This document shows, piece by piece, positions 28,788 to 37,245 of a stretch of DNA of 64,000 bases. Origin of the DNA: an uncultured Clostridia bacterium (lineage in GTDB: Bacteria > Bacillota > Clostridia > Peptostreptococcales > Anaerovoracaceae); contig CAKQWJ010000010.1 of the NCBI GenBank assembly GCA_934278925.1, positions 1 through 64,000 of the forward strand, in the 5' to 3' direction. Made by a program: the position numbers and the translations under genes. Each line of letters starts with the position of its first letter. The first letter of the stretch is position 1. The notes under the pieces were generated by a model. The model was not told the DNA's origin. It ran no database searches and was given only the letters and a program-made list of their open reading frames with translations.

Positions 28788-29750
28788 TTAATACCCTCTT
28801 TCAAAATCCACGGCGTGAACCAGCGGTTCCCCCGCGATGTACCGCTCCAGGTTTCGGCAGAACAGGTCCACGGACTCCTCCCGGGTGTGCTCCAGGGACA
28901 TGTTCCCGGAAATGTGCGGCGTGATGATGGTGTTCCGCGCATCCCACAGCGGATGATCCTCCGGCAGCGGTTCCGGCACCATAACGTCCAGCGCCGCCCC
29001 GGCAATTCGCTCTTCGTTCAGGGCCGCCATCAGCGCATCCTGATCGATGGCGCTGCCCCGGCCCACGTTTACCACGATAGCCTCCTTCGGCAGCATCGCA
29101 ATGCGCTCCTTGGACAGGGTGCCCCGGGTTTCCTTGGTCTCCGGCATGCACAGCACCAGAATGTCCGTCTCCGGCAGCAGCGCATCCAGCTCTCCCGCCG
29201 TGATGATACGGTCAAAAGAAGATTCGTCGCAGCAACCGCTCCGGTTCATCCCGATGACGGTCTTTGCCCCCATCCCCTTCATTCGCTTGGCGGTATATTT
29301 TCCGATATCCCCGGTTCCCAGAACCGTCACCCGGCTTCCGTAAATAGAGCGAATCGGCACGTCGTGGCGCCATTCCCGGTTGTCGATAATCTCCCGGTAT
29401 CTCGGCATCTGTTTCAGCAGCATCAGGGACACCATCACGATGTGTTCCGAAATGGTCACGCCGTAGGAGCCTGCCCCGTTGGTGAGCCGGCAGCCCTCCG
29501 GCAGCACCCCCGGTTCCAGGTACGGTGCGATGCCCGCATAAGAGCTGGCACACCACTTCACGTTCTTCAGCCCCTTCACCGGCTTTGGCGTCTCGCAGAA
29601 GACGATTTCCGCATCGTCTATTTTTCCAACCGCCGCATCGTCATTGTCGTAGAACACTGCGTCAAATCCGCCTTTCGCCGCGGCTTTCTCAATTTTCTTT
29701 CGTCTCGCCTCCGTCAAAAAATGGACGGAGACCGCTATTTCACGTCTCAT
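28788..29750 (-). CDS. D-isomer-specific 2-hydroxyacid dehydrogenase
   Basis: 320 residues. The Rossmann dinucleotide motif G-T-G-D-I-G near residue 148 binds NAD(P). Catalytic Arg (V-G-R-G-S), Glu and His (I-I-T-P-H-I-S-G-N) are in the normal order. The family reduces 2-oxoacids to D-2-hydroxyacids or acts in reverse; the substrate is open. ATG 29750 is chosen because GGGAG lies upstream; the longer frame begins within the promoter. It heads a seven-gene unit (dehydrogenase, HAD, U32, sbcD, sbcC, cyclo-ligase, VanZ-like). Confidence 0.9.
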   Translation of the reverse strand: MRREIAVSVHFLTEARRKKIEKAAAKGGFDAVFYDNDDAAVGKIDDAEIVFCETPKPVKGLKNVKWCASSYAGIAPYLEPGVLPEGCRLTNGAGSYGVTISEHIVMVSLMLLKQMPRYREIIDNREWRHDVPIRSIYGSRVTVLGTGDIGKYTAKRMKGMGAKTVIGMNRSGCCDESSFDRIITAGELDALLPETDILVLCMPETKETRGTLSKERIAMLPKEAIVVNVGRGSAIDQDALMAALNEERIAGAALDVMVPEPLPEDHPLWDARNTIITPHISGNMSLEHTREESVDLFCRNLERYIAGEPLVHAVDFERGY

Positions 29751-29787
29751 AAACCCTTTCTCCCTTCTGTAAAAAAAAACTACTTTG

Positions 29788-29796
29788 ATTGTACCA
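29788..29796 (-). promoter_or_regulatory. Extended -10 promoter of the dehydrogenase-sbcDC unit
   Basis: TGGTACAAT on the minus strand fits an extended -10 (TGn-TACAAT), about 38 bp before the start codon. A convincing -35 is lacking. Confidence 0.5.
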
Positions 29797-29833
29797 CAAG
29801 CCCCGACCATTCTCCATAGCTTGACGGCACCGC

Positions 29834-29868
29834 AAAAAAGACGACGCCCCGGTTAACGGGACATCGTC
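29834..29868 (-). terminator. Terminator of the large surface protein gene
   Basis: GACGATGTCCCG pairs with CGGGGCGTCGTC using G-U pairs, with loop TTAA and six T after it on the minus strand. Confidence 0.85.
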
Positions 29869-29903
29869 CATTAGGAAGGTTGGTTCTTGCAGTAACTGCA
29901 AGG

Positions 29904-32900
29904 CTATTTAACGGTAATCTTTACGGTCCTTCTCACACCGTCCGGTGCGATGATGTAGACCTTGCAGGTGCCTCTGCCTGCTGCGGTAATCTTTCCGGAT
30001 TTGCTCACCTTGGCCACCGCACTGTTGGTGGTGCCGTATCTCAGCCACGGGGAGTGAGACTTTTTAATCAGCGGTTTCTTTTTGTTGGCCTTCTTCAATT
30101 TGGCCTTCAGCTGATAGGTTTTTCCGGATTTTATCGCCTTCGCGTTCGGCACGCCGGTAATTGCGGAAGCGTTGGTATATTTGTTTTTGCTGCCCGCTGA
30201 GTGCACCACTGTGCCGGAAGCGATATACTGCTTCTTGCCATTCACCTTTCGGAATGCCTTGACGTAAGCCTTATAGCATCTGCGCTTGCTGACCTTCTTT
30301 CCCTTAATCTTGGAAACGGAAACACTCAGCTTCTTTGTAGTCACCGAAGGCTTCTTGCTGAACTTGGTGCCGCATTTCGCGAAGAACACGTCGTAGCCGT
30401 CCGCACTCGGGGTCTTTCCCCATTTCAGAGCGACTTTCTTGCTCTTCGTAGTGATTCTCAAATTCTGTTCCAGCGGCGCTTTGTAATCGATCTTGGTGAA
30501 TTCCGCCGCTGCCGAAACATCTCCGGTTACGGTGAAGGTGCCCTTCGCATTTACTTCTTTTCCGTTCACCTTCAGGGCCTTGAATTTGTAATCCTTGGCC
30601 GGGGATACCTTGAACTTCAGCACGTCGCCGTACCGGATCTCATCGCCGCTCGACAGTTCCTTGTCCGCCTGATTGAAGACGCGGATGGTTCCGTATTTCG
30701 AGGATTTGATTGCCAGAGAATAGGTCTCAATCGGTGTGAAGACCGCCGTGACCTTGGTGGTATCCTCCACGGAAATCTCCAGGTCGTAGGAAGGCTTCAG
30801 ATCCGCCGTCATGACTTTGCGCTCGTCGCTGCCTTTTTTTATGAGCCAGTATTCCAGCCTTGCGCCCTCTGCCGGCGTTGCCTTGAAGGAAACCTTCGTA
30901 TCCTGTACCTGGGTGGATCCACTCTTGATATCGGAATCGATGCTGCCCAGCTTGGCATCGTTCACGTCGTAGGACACCTTGTATTTCACCGGTGCGTAGA
31001 ATACCGCACCCACCGTCAGGTCCTCGTAGAGGGTGTGGGAAATCTCTGCGTTTTCCTCGGACACCGCCGCAAAATCTCCGGTCCATGCTCTCAGAACGTA
31101 GTGCTTGTCCGGTACGGCGGTAATCTTCAGCGGAGTGCCCACGTTAACGGTGATTTTGCCCTCCGACGGTTCGTACGCCTTGCCGTCCTGATCCGTGACC
31201 TTGACGGTTCCGCCCTGTCCGTTGTTCACGGTGAGGGTTCTCGTCACAGAAGCATCGTCTTTTGCTACGAATACGGCCTTCACCTCGTGTTTTGGTGCGA
31301 ACGGACCGAATCGATAGGTATTGCTGCCGTTGGCGGCGAAGGTCTGCGTCTTGCCGTCGGTGGTTACCTGCCATTCTTTGAGAACGTATCCGTTCTCTGC
31401 CCTTGCTTCGAATGTCACATCGTCGCTGACCATGGCGCCGGACTTAAATTCCTGTCCGCCGGAAGCCGCCGAAGTGATGCTTCCGTGTTCGCCGGCACCG
31501 TAGATAATCTCACTTTCGGAAACGTTCTTCTTCGACGTGACGATGACTTCCGTATCGCCTTTTACGACGAAGTTAAAGGTGCCGTCGGTGGACGTGATAT
31601 CTACTTCACTGCCGTCGCCCTTCTTCAGGAGAACCTGCGTCAGCGTGTAGCCTTCCCGCGGGGCTGCTTTTATGGTAATGGCGTCTCCCTCGAAGATTTC
31701 ATCACCGCTGTGAATTTCTTTTTCCTCGCCGGTGGCCGTAATCTTGGAGCCGCGGTCCGGGGTCAGGGTGATTCGATAGCCCTGTCTCGGCGTGGTGATG
31801 GACGCCTCGTCGGACCACAAACTGTTGGCTTTCACCGTGGTATCCTGACCGGTCACATCGGTGTACGCCTCGGTGGTCACCACGAAGGTATAATTCGTGT
31901 TGGTATCCAGCCCGTCGGCGGTATATTCCGTGCCCTTGATCAGGTCTTTATTAATCTTCTTGTATTCGCTGCCGTCCTTGATGTACACGTTGTAGCCCAG
32001 CACCAGCTTGCCGTCCACCGGATCCCATTTCAGATCCACGCTGTGGAGGCCGTCGGTGTCGGAATGTTCCGCTTCCAGATTCTCCGGTCTCTCCGGCGGC
32101 ATGGTCACCTTCCATACCCGATATCCGAAGAACGGGGTATAATCTCCGGACTGGGTGGTGAGTTCGCGCTTCCACGTACCGAATTCCCAGTTAAATCCGT
32201 AGGCGCGGATTACCGGTTTCGGCAGGCCGGAGGCGATGAGTGTCTTTTCGTTCAGGTTTTCCACCTGTCCGGCGGAGCCCTTCTCTTCGGCTTCCGTGGT
32301 AAAACTTCCGTTGGAGTGGAGGTATTCCAAACTCACATACGCACCGGCTTTGGCATTGTTGCCCAGAAGGCCGAAGCCGCCCATCAGGGTGAAGTCAAAG
32401 GAGAATCCGTGACTCATTTCCGTCGCGGTGGTAGCGGAAGAAGATGTGCTCCATTCGCTGGAGGAGTGACCGGAACTGTAGGTCAGCGCCAGCGGGCTCC
32501 GGCTGAGATTGGTCGCCCCTTCGCCGGCGTCGGCCCAGCTGGACCAGTAGTTCTGCGGATTTCCTTCGTTGTCTGCCGGCAGGTCGTGCTTGCCCGACAC
32601 CCCTTCATCCTTTGCGATCTTCTTGAGCCGCATCTTCGACGCGTCGTTCTCGCTCAGCTCGTCGATCTTGTCGTTGTACTCATCCACGAATTCGTTGTAT
32701 TCGCTTACGCTCAGCTGATAGTAAATCGGTTTTCCCGGTACCGTCACGGAATATCCGTCCTCGTTCACCGTGTAGCCGCCGGCCTTCGGTGTGTAGATAT
32801 CGTATCGGTATACGGTAACCGGAATCCGGCTTACGATCACCTGGTCGTGTCCCTGTGCGGTGAAGGAGGTGGTATAGGTCTCCGTCACCGATTCTTCGAA

Positions 32901-35018
32901 TGTCTTGTTCCAATCCAGCGAATACCCCAGCTGCAGGCTGGCTTCCATGCTGGCGATTGCCGAGAACTCCAGCGTTCCGGAGAATCCGGCACCGAAGGAG
33001 ACGCTGTCGCCCTTGGTGGTTCCCCGTTCGAAGGAACTGGACAGGGTATAGGAGGTCTCGCACGGGTCGTCGTATCCGCCCAGATCGTCCATGGCACCGA
33101 AGTACGGTCCCGCCTGAAGTACGGCGGCGTTCTTCGGGTCGGTGTAGACGCATTTCTTATCCCGGAAGCTTCCCAGCAATCCGTCGTTGTCGTTATCGGA
33201 AGCGGCAATACAGAGATTGACTCTCTTATTGTCTACATTATCTCCCTTATTGCCGATGGTGTAATGATCGTTGTCCAGGTTGCTGTCGTAGTAGTTTTTG
33301 GCAATGTTGGTATCCTTGCCGTAATTGCTGCCGCCGATGGCGCCCATGGTCATGTAGTAATCGTTGTAGTAGGTGTCCGTTTCTCTCAAGGAGGATACGA
33401 ACATCACCTGTTCCCGACCCTGGTCGTTGCCGTCGAACACGCCCGCAACCACATCCGTAATCGCTGCGGAGCCCACAAGAGCATTTCCGATGCCCTTATC
33501 TTCTTTCGTGAAGTATTCCGGTGTGTACACGGCATTGAACAGCGCGCCGGCATATTCGTACAGGGTTCCGTTGATGAATACGTGCTCGGCGGATCTCTGT
33601 CCGTTGATGGCCACGCATTCGGTGGACAGCTGTACCTTTACATCGAAATCATTTTTTCTGGCCGTGGTGGACTGGGTCCACTTGTTCGAATCGATCTGAT
33701 GCCCGCTGATGTTGATGGACTTTCCGGAGGCGGAAACCGCGGTGGCCGTGATTTTACCGTGGTCGATGCCCTTGTTGTAGCCGGCGGAATCGCCGTCGTC
33801 CTGAACCTTGCACCAGAAACCCGCGCAAACCAGTTCGTCTGCGCCGTTGCCGTCGATATCTCCGGCACTGATGGATGGGGATCTCATGGATTCATAGACA
33901 TCCGTGTCCTTCTTGTTGATTTTTTCCTTGGTCTTGTTCAGGCCGGCATATACGGTCTGCAGCTTTCCGGAGGAAACCACGGACCACTTGTCGCTGTCAG
34001 CGCTCTTACTCCGGTCCTCTCCGAATACCGCCGCCACCATCGGGGTGTACAGCCGGTAATCGGCATCCTTCGGCGCAGCGGAATATTCCTGACCGTAAGA
34101 AACCACGCCCAGGTCGTCGATTCCGTCGCCGTCAAAATCTCCGGTGGTCAGATTGCAGCCCAGCTTGTCCCGAAGATTTTTGCTGTTTTCCAGATTGGAA
34201 TACTCCCGATATATGCCGTGAAGCATCCGCTTGGAATTTCCTTGAAGCTCCAGCTTGCCATACGCACTCGGTTTCGTGTATTTGTATTCCGTCACTCCGT
34301 ATTCCCCGTCGACAGCCGGATTGTAGACCACGATGGTGTCCTTTCCGTCTCCGTTGTAGTCTCCGGCAGTGATGGAATAGAAGTTCCGGGCGGTGAGATA
34401 ATTGAGGCCGGCTGCATCACCGGTCCCCGGCAAATCTTCAGTGGTCGTCCATTCTTTTTTTACCGTATCGTACACCAGAAGGTAGTTGCCCTTGCTGCTG
34501 CCGGATTGATAATATCCCACATAGGCAACGTGGTCCTTTCGGCCCGTTCCGTTCGGGTCAAAAGCAACGGCATCCAGATAGTTGAGCTTGGTTGCGTTTG
34601 CGCTGATGTCCGCCGTGACGCTCTCCCATCCGCCTTTATTCTGGGCATCCGCATCGTTGTCCCCGGCCATCAGCTTCATGCTTCCTCCCGGAGTGTAGTT
34701 GTCGAAGGTGGATACCCACATGTTCTTTCGGGCGGTTTCGTCGCTGCCCACATCCCAGGATTTGTATACGGTGAGCTCGTTGTTCTCCGCCAGCAAAAAC
34801 TTCTGCTTTCCATTATTATATGGATTCGTGGTATCATCGGCATCAAAACCCGATGGCAGTTCCGGATTCATGATATTGTCGAATTTGGAAGCGGCGCTCG
34901 CTTCCTGCACGTTCCATGCCATGCCGCCCCATAAGAGGGACGCCAGCATCACGAGCGTAACAATCCCCGAACCGAATCTGCTGCGCTTCTTTCGGTATCC
35001 TGCTAGGTGAGGTTTCAT
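29904..35018 (-). CDS. Large exported multidomain protein with FG-GAP-like, putative aerolysin-like, FnIII and bacterial Ig-like regions
   Basis: 1704 residues. A basic signal peptide ends near A-S-A-A-S (about residue 45). Residues about 50-600 hold FG-GAP/VCBS-like motifs such as G-D-Y-N-G-D-G and G-D-F-D-G-D-G. Residues about 655-741 and 848-919 are long Ser/Thr-rich alternating strands, much like the membrane-inserting part of aerolysin/ETX-MTX2 toxins. Residues about 976-1052 are fibronectin III. Four or five beta repeats follow (about 1079-1510, InlB/bacterial-repeat type), then a second FnIII-like region and a BIG2-like C-terminus (about 1625-1704), very Lys-rich. No LPXTG or transmembrane tail is seen. 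ATG 35018 has AAAGGAG 8 nt upstream. Adhesin, matrix protein or toxin are all possible. Confidence 0.8.
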   Translation of the reverse strand: MKPHLAGYRKKRSRFGSGIVTLVMLASLLWGGMAWNVQEASAASKFDNIMNPELPSGFDADDTTNPYNNGKQKFLLAENNELTVYKSWDVGSDETARKNMWVSTFDNYTPGGSMKLMAGDNDADAQNKGGWESVTADISANATKLNYLDAVAFDPNGTGRKDHVAYVGYYQSGSSKGNYLLVYDTVKKEWTTTEDLPGTGDAAGLNYLTARNFYSITAGDYNGDGKDTIVVYNPAVDGEYGVTEYKYTKPSAYGKLELQGNSKRMLHGIYREYSNLENSKNLRDKLGCNLTTGDFDGDGIDDLGVVSYGQEYSAAPKDADYRLYTPMVAAVFGEDRSKSADSDKWSVVSSGKLQTVYAGLNKTKEKINKKDTDVYESMRSPSISAGDIDGNGADELVCAGFWCKVQDDGDSAGYNKGIDHGKITATAVSASGKSINISGHQIDSNKWTQSTTARKNDFDVKVQLSTECVAINGQRSAEHVFINGTLYEYAGALFNAVYTPEYFTKEDKGIGNALVGSAAITDVVAGVFDGNDQGREQVMFVSSLRETDTYYNDYYMTMGAIGGSNYGKDTNIAKNYYDSNLDNDHYTIGNKGDNVDNKRVNLCIAASDNDNDGLLGSFRDKKCVYTDPKNAAVLQAGPYFGAMDDLGGYDDPCETSYTLSSSFERGTTKGDSVSFGAGFSGTLEFSAIASMEASLQLGYSLDWNKTFEESVTETYTTSFTAQGHDQVIVSRIPVTVYRYDIYTPKAGGYTVNEDGYSVTVPGKPIYYQLSVSEYNEFVDEYNDKIDELSENDASKMRLKKIAKDEGVSGKHDLPADNEGNPQNYWSSWADAGEGATNLSRSPLALTYSSGHSSSEWSTSSSATTATEMSHGFSFDFTLMGGFGLLGNNAKAGAYVSLEYLHSNGSFTTEAEEKGSAGQVENLNEKTLIASGLPKPVIRAYGFNWEFGTWKRELTTQSGDYTPFFGYRVWKVTMPPERPENLEAEHSDTDGLHSVDLKWDPVDGKLVLGYNVYIKDGSEYKKINKDLIKGTEYTADGLDTNTNYTFVVTTEAYTDVTGQDTTVKANSLWSDEASITTPRQGYRITLTPDRGSKITATGEEKEIHSGDEIFEGDAITIKAAPREGYTLTQVLLKKGDGSEVDITSTDGTFNFVVKGDTEVIVTSKKNVSESEIIYGAGEHGSITSAASGGQEFKSGAMVSDDVTFEARAENGYVLKEWQVTTDGKTQTFAANGSNTYRFGPFAPKHEVKAVFVAKDDASVTRTLTVNNGQGGTVKVTDQDGKAYEPSEGKITVNVGTPLKITAVPDKHYVLRAWTGDFAAVSEENAEISHTLYEDLTVGAVFYAPVKYKVSYDVNDAKLGSIDSDIKSGSTQVQDTKVSFKATPAEGARLEYWLIKKGSDERKVMTADLKPSYDLEISVEDTTKVTAVFTPIETYSLAIKSSKYGTIRVFNQADKELSSGDEIRYGDVLKFKVSPAKDYKFKALKVNGKEVNAKGTFTVTGDVSAAAEFTKIDYKAPLEQNLRITTKSKKVALKWGKTPSADGYDVFFAKCGTKFSKKPSVTTKKLSVSVSKIKGKKVSKRRCYKAYVKAFRKVNGKKQYIASGTVVHSAGSKNKYTNASAITGVPNAKAIKSGKTYQLKAKLKKANKKKPLIKKSHSPWLRYGTTNSAVAKVSKSGKITAAGRGTCKVYIIAPDGVRRTVKITVK

Positions 35019-35137
35019 AGGCGATTCTCCTTTCTTCCCCGGCAAATGGGCCGTATCTGCGCATATCCGGCCCATCGCACATCTACACGCAGCAAAAAAA
35101 TTCTATTATGCAAATTTTATAATTTTTCGGAGAAAAG

Positions 35138-35163
35138 TAAAAGTACTCATATGAGTACTTTTA
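35138..35163. promoter_or_regulatory. 26-bp perfect palindrome upstream of the surface protein gene
   Basis: The centre is AAGTACTCATATGAGTACTT and the symmetry extends three bases further on each side without mismatch. It lies about 120 bp before the start codon, next to A+T-rich -10-like sequence (TATAAA, CATAAT on the minus strand). It is a good operator candidate. A dimeric repressor or activator is inferred. Confidence 0.6.
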
Positions 35164-35182
35164 ACTACCGGTTGAGGGGGCT

Positions 35183-35520
35183 GGAGGGGCCGGCGCCGAC
35201 TTGGTGCACGAAAGTCCGGTATCCCTTGTTCTTCCGTTTCCTTTGCACCAAGTCCCGGGCGATTTTTTCTCCGGGGCCGGCGCCGCTTTGGTGCACGAAT
35301 TCCCGCTACCCCTTGTTCTTCCGTTTTCTTTGCACCAAGTCCCGGCCGATTTTTTCTCTGGAGCCGGCGCCGACTTGGTGCACGAAAACCCGCTACCCCT
35401 TGTTCTTCCGTTTCCTTTGCACCAAGTCCCGGGCGATTTTTTCTCCGGGGCCGGCGCCGACTTGGTGCACGAAAACCCGCTTCCACTTGTTCTTCCGTTT
35501 TCTTTGCACCAAGTCCCGAA
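35183..35520. repeat. Array 4 of 87-bp hairpin repeats (four copies, family F3)
   Basis: GCCGGCGCC begins at 35189, 35276, 35363 and 35450, an exact 87-bp period. Each unit has arms ACTTGGTGCA and TGCACCAAGT around a core with CCCCTTGTTCTTCCGTTT. The linker GGCCGGCGCC after a T-run is shared with family F2. It fills most of the 565 bp between the surface-protein promoter region and the chaperone gene; no gene is supported here. Confidence 0.92.
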
Positions 35521-35522
35521 TT

Positions 35523-35569
35523 GAAAAGAGATGCACGGAAGGCTTCAACGGGCCTCCGTGCATCTCTTC
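35523..35569 (-). terminator. Terminator of the trigger-factor-like gene
   Basis: AAGAGATGCACGGA and TCCGTGCATCTCTT form a 14-bp stem, with T-rich sequence on both sides. It separates the gene from array 4. Confidence 0.75.
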
Positions 35570-35583
35570 TCTATCTTTTTATC

Positions 35584-36540
35584 CTATTTTGCCGTGGCCT
35601 TGTCCACCAAGAACTGGCCCACCTTTTCCTGGAAGAAGTATTCCTCGAAATTGTTGGCCTTCGCATAATCCTCGTAGGAGGAGCCGGCCTGCTTCTTGAA
35701 CTGCTTCTCGCTGAGTCCGGTGCTCTCCTTGAACTCCTTCAGCCGCCGGTCATAATCGCTGCTGCTGAGGCTGATGCCCTCTTCTTTTGCAATGGCATGC
35801 GCCACCAGGTGCAGCTTCACGCTCTCCTTGGCGCTGTTCTTCACCATAGCCTGATAGGACTTTTCGTCCATGCCGTAGGCTTTAATCAGGCTGTCCACAT
35901 CCATTCCGTACTGAGAAGCCATCTGCTCATAGCTCTGCTCCACGTCCTTCTTGGCCGCCTTGAGCTGCAGCTTCGGCGTCTTCTTCAGCTTGGAATCTCC
36001 ACTGACCTTGCTGAGCAGCTCGCTGCCCACGGAATTCTTCTTGTCCTTCTCCATCTGTTCCCGAACGTGCTTCTCGTACTCCGCCTTCGTCTTGCACTCG
36101 TTATCCGTGTTCTTCTTGATGAAGGCTTCCGTCAGCTTCTTCTCCCCGGCATTCTTCAGCTTCGCCTGAATCTGTTTTTCCACGTCCTTGTCGGTCACCT
36201 TCAGCTGAGACTTCTTGTAAGTCAGCTTGTCCGTTGACGCCACCTTCACGTACTTGTCGTAGCTGAAGAATTTGTAGCTGTCTTCCTTGAACAGCCCGGT
36301 ATTCATCCAATAGAAGAGGCCGCCCAGCAGAACCACCGCCAGCACAATGCCCGCTGCGATGGCGCCCTTCCGGTGCCGCTTGCGGAACTTCTTCGATTCG
36401 CTCTGATAGCGCTCTTCCTTCCGCTGCGCCTTCTCCTTCTGATACGCATCCCGCTTCTTCTGCTTCTTAATCGCCTTCCGCTCTTCCGGCGACAGCTTCT
36501 TCAGTTCCTCTTCTTCTTTTCTTGATACTTTCTTAGCCAT
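35584..36540 (-). CDS. Membrane-anchored trigger-factor-like chaperone without PPIase domain
   Basis: 318 residues. A long highly charged cytoplasmic head (about 1-55, many Lys/Arg/Glu) precedes one membrane helix (about 59-82). The extracytoplasmic part is helical and Lys-rich and resembles the C-terminal chaperone arms of trigger factor, including the segment K-Y-V-K-V-A-S near its start. Clostridial relatives carry an FKBP-type PPIase domain between these arms; here that region is missing and only about 25 residues join the parts. A role in folding exported proteins is likely; the large exported protein lies next door. ATG 36540 has AGGAG 5 nt upstream. The gene is transcribed alone. Confidence 0.62.
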   Translation of the reverse strand: MAKKVSRKEEEELKKLSPEERKAIKKQKKRDAYQKEKAQRKEERYQSESKKFRKRHRKGAIAAGIVLAVVLLGGLFYWMNTGLFKEDSYKFFSYDKYVKVASTDKLTYKKSQLKVTDKDVEKQIQAKLKNAGEKKLTEAFIKKNTDNECKTKAEYEKHVREQMEKDKKNSVGSELLSKVSGDSKLKKTPKLQLKAAKKDVEQSYEQMASQYGMDVDSLIKAYGMDEKSYQAMVKNSAKESVKLHLVAHAIAKEEGISLSSSDYDRRLKEFKESTGLSEKQFKKQAGSSYEDYAKANNFEEYFFQEKVGQFLVDKATAK

Positions 36541-36609
36541 TTCCACTCCTGCCTATTTGTAATTTCAATGCAGTTCTACACCCCCGGATGTAAAATCAGC
36601 GCTACTTTG

Positions 36610-36638
36610 ATTATACTCATTTCCCCTCGTCCTGTCGA
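36610..36638 (-). promoter_or_regulatory. Promoter of the trigger-factor-like gene
   Basis: TCGACA and a perfect TATAAT on the minus strand with a 17-bp spacer, about 70 bp before the start. Confidence 0.75.
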
Positions 36639-36641
36639 CAT

Positions 36642-36677
36642 AAAAAAAAGAACCGGAAGCCTCAGACTTCCGACTCT
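36642..36677 (-). terminator. Terminator after the 177-residue unknown gene
   Basis: AGAGTCGGAAG and CTTCCGGTTCT pair with G-U matches and eight T follow on the minus strand, 18 bp beyond the stop. Confidence 0.85.
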
Positions 36678-36694
36678 CCTTATTTTTATGAAAA

Positions 36695-37228
36695 CTATTC
36701 CTCTTCCAAACCAAGATCGCTGGCATTGATAGCCAGTTCCCCCATGCTCCGATCCGTATCGTACAGCATCGGGCACTCCTCTCCCATCTGTTCAATGGTG
36801 GCATGCACGCTCTTCATCTCATCGGCCAGTTCCCGGAAAGCCGCTTCCGGCACCTTTCGGTTCAGGAAAAGCTGTTCAATCCGACGGTTGAACTGGGTCA
36901 GATCTTCCGTCAGCTCCAAGAACGAAGAGAATTTATCGCTTTCGTACGCGCGCCGGAACTTCTGCAGATCCCGCTTCATGTAATCGATGATATCGGTCTC
37001 GCCGTAGAATTTTCCCAGCATAATCGGGTACGGGCTTACCCGGTGAAGGTACATGCCCTTCCCCCGGCGGAGATCCAGCATGTACTTAATCCGAAAATCC
37101 GGTGCAATCTCAAATGTATAGATATTGATGTATGCCGGGTCGGACTTGATATGCACTGCGCCCATTTGTTTTGCCATCATGTTGATCATATCGCTGGACA
37201 CTTTGTTGGTCATATATTCATTGCTCAT
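36695..37228 (-). CDS. Unknown protein downstream of the ArsB/NhaD-type transporter
   Basis: 177 residues with no family that I recognise. It is soluble and mixed alpha/beta: an N-terminal half with alternating hydrophobic strands (I-N-I-Y-T-F-E-I, R-I-K-Y-M-L-D-L) and a helical C-terminal half with acidic residues, ending in G-L-E-E-E. No signal peptide, Cys pair or catalytic motif is visible. AGGAGG lies 9 nt upstream of ATG. It follows the transporter gene by 17 bp, so the two are co-transcribed and it may regulate or sense the transporter's substrate. Confidence 0.7.
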   Translation of the reverse strand: MSNEYMTNKVSSDMINMMAKQMGAVHIKSDPAYINIYTFEIAPDFRIKYMLDLRRGKGMYLHRVSPYPIMLGKFYGETDIIDYMKRDLQKFRRAYESDKFSSFLELTEDLTQFNRRIEQLFLNRKVPEAAFRELADEMKSVHATIEQMGEECPMLYDTDRSMGELAINASDLGLEEE

Positions 37229-37245
37229 TAATCCATACCTCCTGA

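Noticed and set aside
28787..29005. Longer N-terminus for the HAD phosphatase (73 extra residues)
   Set aside because: That part is Arg/Trp-rich out-of-frame sequence of the dehydrogenase gene; the HAD motif begins exactly at ATG 28786.
30201..34934. A 1577-codon open frame on the plus strand opposite the giant surface protein gene
   Set aside because: It mirrors the codon structure of the minus-strand gene, has no ribosome site, and its translation looks like no known protein. The minus strand has a signal peptide, domains, ribosome site and terminator.
35007..35699. 230-codon plus-strand frame across array 4
   Set aside because: It consists of the 87-bp repeat (29 codons per unit, so the frame stays open) and ends inside the antisense of the chaperone gene. 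No ribosome site.
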